This document shows, one piece after another, positions 12,930-15,062 of a stretch of DNA of 15,062 bases (position 1 is the stretch's first letter; every line of letters starts with the position of its first letter). Source of the stretch: W2P13-069 sp051876105. GTDB lineage: Bacteria > Actinomycetota > Coriobacteriia > Coriobacteriales > QAMH01. The notes under the pieces were generated by a model. The model worked only from the letters and a program-made list of their open reading frames with translations. It had not been told where the DNA came from and did not search any database. The position numbers were made by a program, and so were the translations under genes. The stretch covers positions 1-15,062 of the forward strand of contig JBJEHN010000125.1 of assembly GCA_051876105.1 (NCBI GenBank), written 5' to 3'.

Positions 12930-13343
12930 GTGGTCATCTCTACGAAGGGGCGCTACGCACTGCGCTTGATGCTCGACATCGCGATGCAAGACGGCTCGTC
13001 TCCTGTGCCCTTGCACGACATCGCCGAGCGCCAGGGCGTTTCCTTCAAGTACCTCGAACAGATCGTCCCGCCGCTGTCCAAGGCGGGTTTCCTCAAGAGC
13101 GTGCGCGGTGCCAACGGCGGCTATCTGCTGACCAAGGATCCCTCGGAGATAACGACAGGTGACATCCTGCGCGCTGGCGAGGGTAACCTCGCGCCCGTCG
13201 CTTGCCTTGCAAGCGACGAAGTCGACTGTCCGCGTGCCGACCTCTGCGTGACCCTGCCGTTCTGGAGGGGTCTTGACGATGCCATCACCGCCTACATCGA
13301 CAGCGTCACCCTGGCGGACCTGGTTCAGGACCGCGCTGTCTGA
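12930..13343 (+). CDS. Rrf2-family transcriptional regulator, IscR-like
   Basis: A 137-residue dimeric winged-helix regulator. The GTG at 12930 begins VVISTKGRYALRLMLDIA, the family's standard N-terminus, with AAAGGG upstream. The recognition helix is in VSFKYLEQIVPPLSKAG, and the wing carries VRGANGGYLL (58-67). Three cysteines, C92, C100 and C106 (C-x7-C-x5-C), lie where IscR holds its 2Fe-2S cluster, so redox or iron-sulfur sensing is likely. Rrf2 members can regulate Fe-S assembly, cysteine metabolism or nitric-oxide responses. No isc, suf or cys genes are nearby, so the regulon is unknown. It is 43 bases upstream of the four-cysteine protein and likely co-transcribed with it. Confidence 0.9.
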   Translation: MVISTKGRYALRLMLDIAMQDGSSPVPLHDIAERQGVSFKYLEQIVPPLSKAGFLKSVRGANGGYLLTKDPSEITTGDILRAGEGNLAPVACLASDEVDCPRADLCVTLPFWRGLDDAITAYIDSVTLADLVQDRAV

Positions 13344-13386
13344 CGCCTGCGGCGGCGCGTGCCGCTTGCATTTGAGAGGAGAGACC

Positions 13387-13788
13387 ATGTCACAGGTTTC
13401 CGAAGAGCTCGATGCCCTCACCTGCGACCTCATCGGAGAGGCGATCAACATCCTCGAGATGGAGGGCAGCCTCCCCGTCCTGTTGCTGACGGACGCGGAG
13501 GAGGACCTCTTCGCCTTCGAGGAGGACGATCCCGACGGCTGCTACTGCGCTGCGTGCCAGCAGGTTCAAGACCTCGGCGCCTCCTGCACCCGCTATGCCA
13601 TCGCCTACGAGGGCGTCGTACAGAGCGACGAGGCGTCGTCTGGCGATGCGGCCATCGTCTTCGAGTTTGCCGAGCGCGGCACAGGCGAGGCATGGAGCGG
13701 CTTCATGTTGTTCCGCAGGGCGGATGACGGCACGCTCGAGGTGAGCGACCCCCAGCCTGCCGGAGCTGAGCTGCCTCTGTTTTCCTAG
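13387..13788 (+). CDS. Acidic four-cysteine protein of unknown function downstream of the Rrf2 regulator
   Basis: 133 residues; ATG 13387 follows GAGAGGAGAG. The N-terminal half is strongly acidic (TDAEEDLFAFEEDDPDG). C52, C54, C57 and C67 form a C-x-C-x2-C-x9-C cluster (GCYCAACQQ and ASCTRY), which could bind zinc or an Fe-S cluster. The rest looks like a small beta-rich domain (IVFEFAERG, GFMLFRRADDGTLEV). It has no signal peptide or membrane segment. I do not recognise the family. Its place just after an Fe-S-type Rrf2 regulator, in the same direction, suggests a common role in metal, redox or cofactor sensing; this is inference. Confidence 0.7.
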   Translation: MSQVSEELDALTCDLIGEAINILEMEGSLPVLLLTDAEEDLFAFEEDDPDGCYCAACQQVQDLGASCTRYAIAYEGVVQSDEASSGDAAIVFEFAERGTGEAWSGFMLFRRADDGTLEVSDPQPAGAELPLFS

Positions 13789-13805
13789 GCGCTTGCAATT
13801 CGTGC

Positions 13806-13834
13806 TTGCATATCCTGCGACCGCGAGCTATCAT
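13806..13834 (+). promoter_or_regulatory. Promoter of rplJ-rplL
   Basis: TTGCAT (13806-13811), a 17-base spacer and TATCAT (13829-13834). Transcription would begin near 13841, giving a leader of about 160 bases before rplJ. Confidence 0.7.
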
Positions 13835-13840
13835 TCCACT

Positions 13841-14003
13841 GTTTGTTTAGCTTACCCGCTACCAAAGACAGCCGGTAACCCACAAGGGTTCTAAAGGAGC
13901 GAGAGCTCCGCCCGCCGAGGTGGTTGATCACAGAGCTCAAGAGGCATGTGCACTCGACCCCCACTGTCAAGCGGGGGTCGATTTGTTTTGAAAGGAGGTG
14001 CAC
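13841..14003 (+). ncRNA. Ribosomal protein L10 leader with attenuator
   Basis: The mRNA leader of rplJL, where the L10/L12 complex normally binds to repress its own operon. Visible parts are hairpin AACCC-ACAA-GGGTT (13876-13889), hairpin GGAGC-GAGA-GCTCC near 13897-13910, and the CCGAGGT motif near 13915-13921, followed by the terminator hairpin described separately. This combination and position match the L10 leader family. Confidence 0.8.
13954..13989 (+). terminator. Attenuator terminator in the L10 leader
   Basis: A 9-bp perfect stem TCGACCCCC/GGGGGTCGA (13954-13962, 13973-13981), then TTTGTTTT. It ends just before the rplJ ribosome site, so it must be regulated or leaky for rplJ to be expressed. 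Confidence 0.85.
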
Positions 14004-14489
14004 ATGCCCACTCAGAAGAAGGCCGATCAGATCCAGGAGATCGCCGAGAAGATCCAGAACGCAGCTGCTGTCTGGTACATCGACGCCCGTGGTCTGACCG
14101 TCAAGGAGACCCAGCAGCTCCGCCGCAACGTCACCGCCGCTGGCGGTGAGATGAAGGTGTACAAGAACACCCTAGCCGTTCGTGCGCTGGCTCAGCTGGA
14201 GCTCCCCACTTGCGAGGAGATCCTCGCTGGCCCCACCGCTTTCATCTTCGCTGGTGAAGACGTGGCCGCTCCCGCCAAGGCTGCAAACGATGTCGCCAAG
14301 GCAAACAAGAACCTTGAGATCAAGGGTGGCCTGATGGATGGCGCTGTCATGAGCGCAGAGGAAGTGACCCGCATCGCTTCCCTCCCCTCTCGCGACCAGC
14401 TCATCGGTCAGATCGCTTGCTCTCTCACCGCAGTTGCTTCTCAGCTCGCTATCGCATTTGGCGAGATGTCCGAGAAGGAAGCTGCATAA
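14004..14489 (+). CDS. rplJ: 50S ribosomal protein uL10
   Basis: 161 residues. uL10 forms the base of the ribosomal stalk and carries the bL12 dimers. ATG 14004 is preferred to GTG 13998 because AAAGGAGG is correctly spaced only for the former. Family features are the N-terminal helix QKKADQIQEIAEKIQ, the RRNVTAAGGEMKVYKNTLAVRAL core and the SLPSRDQLIGQIACSL segment. The C-terminal helix that binds L12 ends in GEMSEKEAA and is somewhat short. The upstream genes here are an Rrf2 regulator and its neighbour; no rplK-rplA is present upstream in this window. Confidence 0.97.
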   Translation: MPTQKKADQIQEIAEKIQNAAAVWYIDARGLTVKETQQLRRNVTAAGGEMKVYKNTLAVRALAQLELPTCEEILAGPTAFIFAGEDVAAPAKAANDVAKANKNLEIKGGLMDGAVMSAEEVTRIASLPSRDQLIGQIACSLTAVASQLAIAFGEMSEKEAA

Positions 14490-14495
14490 TGCCGC

Positions 14496-14560
14496 GCCGC
14501 CGCAAGGCGGCATGACAGACCGTTTTGTATGTAACGTCGCCTGACAAAGGCGCAGGCGAC
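14496..14560 (+). other. Two hairpins in the rplJ-rplL spacer
   Basis: GCCGCC-GCAA-GGCGGC (14496-14511) with a GNRA loop, and GTCGCCTG/CAGGCGAC (14536-14560) with a 9-base loop. Neither has a T-tract. They may stabilise the rplL message, which is needed in excess over rplJ. Confidence 0.55.
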
Positions 14561-14579
14561 CTTTGAAAGGAAGAACAAC

Positions 14580-14945
14580 ATGGCTCTTACCAACGAAGAG
14601 ATCATTGCTGCTCTGGGCGAGAAGACCCTGCTCGAGCTGGCTGAGCTCCGCGACATGATCTGCGAGGAGTTTGGCGTGTCCGCTACCGCTGCTGTTGCTG
14701 CTGCCCCCGCTGAGGCCGGCGCTGTCGAGGAGAAGACCTCCTTCGACGTCGTGCTCGAGGGCTTCGGCGACAACAAGATCGCCGTCATCAAGGTTGTCCG
14801 CGAGCTCACCGGCCTGGGCCTCAAGGAGGCCAAGGCTGCCGTCGAGGGTGCTCCCGCAACCCTGCTCGAGGGCCAGAAGAAGGAAGAGGCCGAGGCCGCC
14901 AAGGCAAAGCTCGAGGAGGCCGGTGCTGCTGTCACTCTGAAGTAA
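14580..14945 (+). CDS. rplL: 50S ribosomal protein bL12 (L7/L12)
   Basis: 121 residues. Dimers form the mobile stalk that recruits translation factors. The N-terminal dimer domain (about 1-32, MALTNEEIIAALGEKTLLEL) is followed by an Ala-rich hinge (about 37-48), and the C-domain has KIAVIKVVRELTGLGLKEAK and VEGAPATLLEG, the factor-binding helices. AAAGGAAG precedes the ATG. It is last in the operon, with a strong terminator downstream. Confidence 0.98.
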   Translation: MALTNEEIIAALGEKTLLELAELRDMICEEFGVSATAAVAAAPAEAGAVEEKTSFDVVLEGFGDNKIAVIKVVRELTGLGLKEAKAAVEGAPATLLEGQKKEEAEAAKAKLEEAGAAVTLK

Positions 14946-14970
14946 TCAGCTTCAAAGACGCAGTTTCCTC

Positions 14971-15007
14971 AAAGGGGAGGGCACGCCGATGTGCCCTCCC
15001 CTTTTTT
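14971..15007 (+). terminator. Rho-independent terminator of rplJ-rplL
   Basis: GGGGAGGGCAC (14974-14984), loop GCCGAT, the perfect complement (14991-15001), then TTTTTT; AAA before the stem can extend it. Beyond it (15008-15062) I see nothing. Confidence 0.97.
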
Positions 15008-15062
15008 GGTGATTTCCCAAAGTCGAACGTAGTTCTGGGTAGTTCACTGGACGAAGCGGTAG

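Noticed and set aside
1..15062. CRISPR array, insertion sequence or prophage genes
   Set aside because: No regularly spaced repeats, transposase, integrase or phage structural proteins were found.

Overview
This is a GC-rich chromosomal window that is almost fully coding. It carries core genes (dnaB, rpsF-ssb-rpsR-rplI, rplJ-rplL, leuA and a tRNA-Arg) mixed with small genes I cannot assign. The GC-rich codon use, an SSB ending DEDIPF, a bL9 with a long acidic tail, and a PurF-like protein beginning MGGFFG together suggest an anaerobic actinobacterium of class Coriobacteriia (Atopobium/Olsenella/Collinsella relatives). That placement is inference from remembered homologues and was not tested by a search.

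Left part (1-3360): a PurF-like amidophosphoribosyltransferase homologue runs on the plus strand. Its PRPP loop and four putative Fe-S cysteines are intact, but glycine replaces the N-terminal catalytic cysteine. It converges on a two-gene minus-strand unit, a HipA-like kinase-fold protein whose catalytic motifs are degraded, overlapping a C-terminal-HTH partner. That pair starts beside a perfect 20-bp palindrome in the divergent region shared with leuA. The leuA leader is about 210 nt, GC-rich, structured, and carries a 13-bp tandem duplication just before the ribosome binding site.

Middle (3359-9162): leuA ends at a strong terminator. Next come a ManC-like sugar-nucleotidyltransferase homologue with a degraded nucleotide-binding loop, the replicative helicase dnaB, a terminator, and a membrane-anchored M23-like protein that has the zinc ligands but lacks one catalytic histidine. 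The end of that last gene overlaps the probable rpsF promoter.

Right part (9166-15062): rpsF-ssb-rpsR-rplI form the usual 30S/replication-associated operon. An unusual chain of five consecutive hairpins separates rpsR from rplI, and a strong terminator follows rplI. A HAD phosphatase gene and a tRNA-Arg(ACG) with near-consensus promoter and terminator come next. Two small unknown genes lead to an Rrf2-type regulator with three Fe-S-type cysteines, followed by a four-cysteine acidic protein of unknown function. The window closes with a classic L10-leader/attenuator-controlled rplJ-rplL operon and its terminator.

No CRISPR array, insertion sequence, integrase or prophage gene is visible. The most promising candidates for something undescribed are the HipA-like pseudokinase/HTH pair with its palindromic operator, the Rrf2/four-cysteine protein pair, and the hairpin chain between rpsR and rplI.
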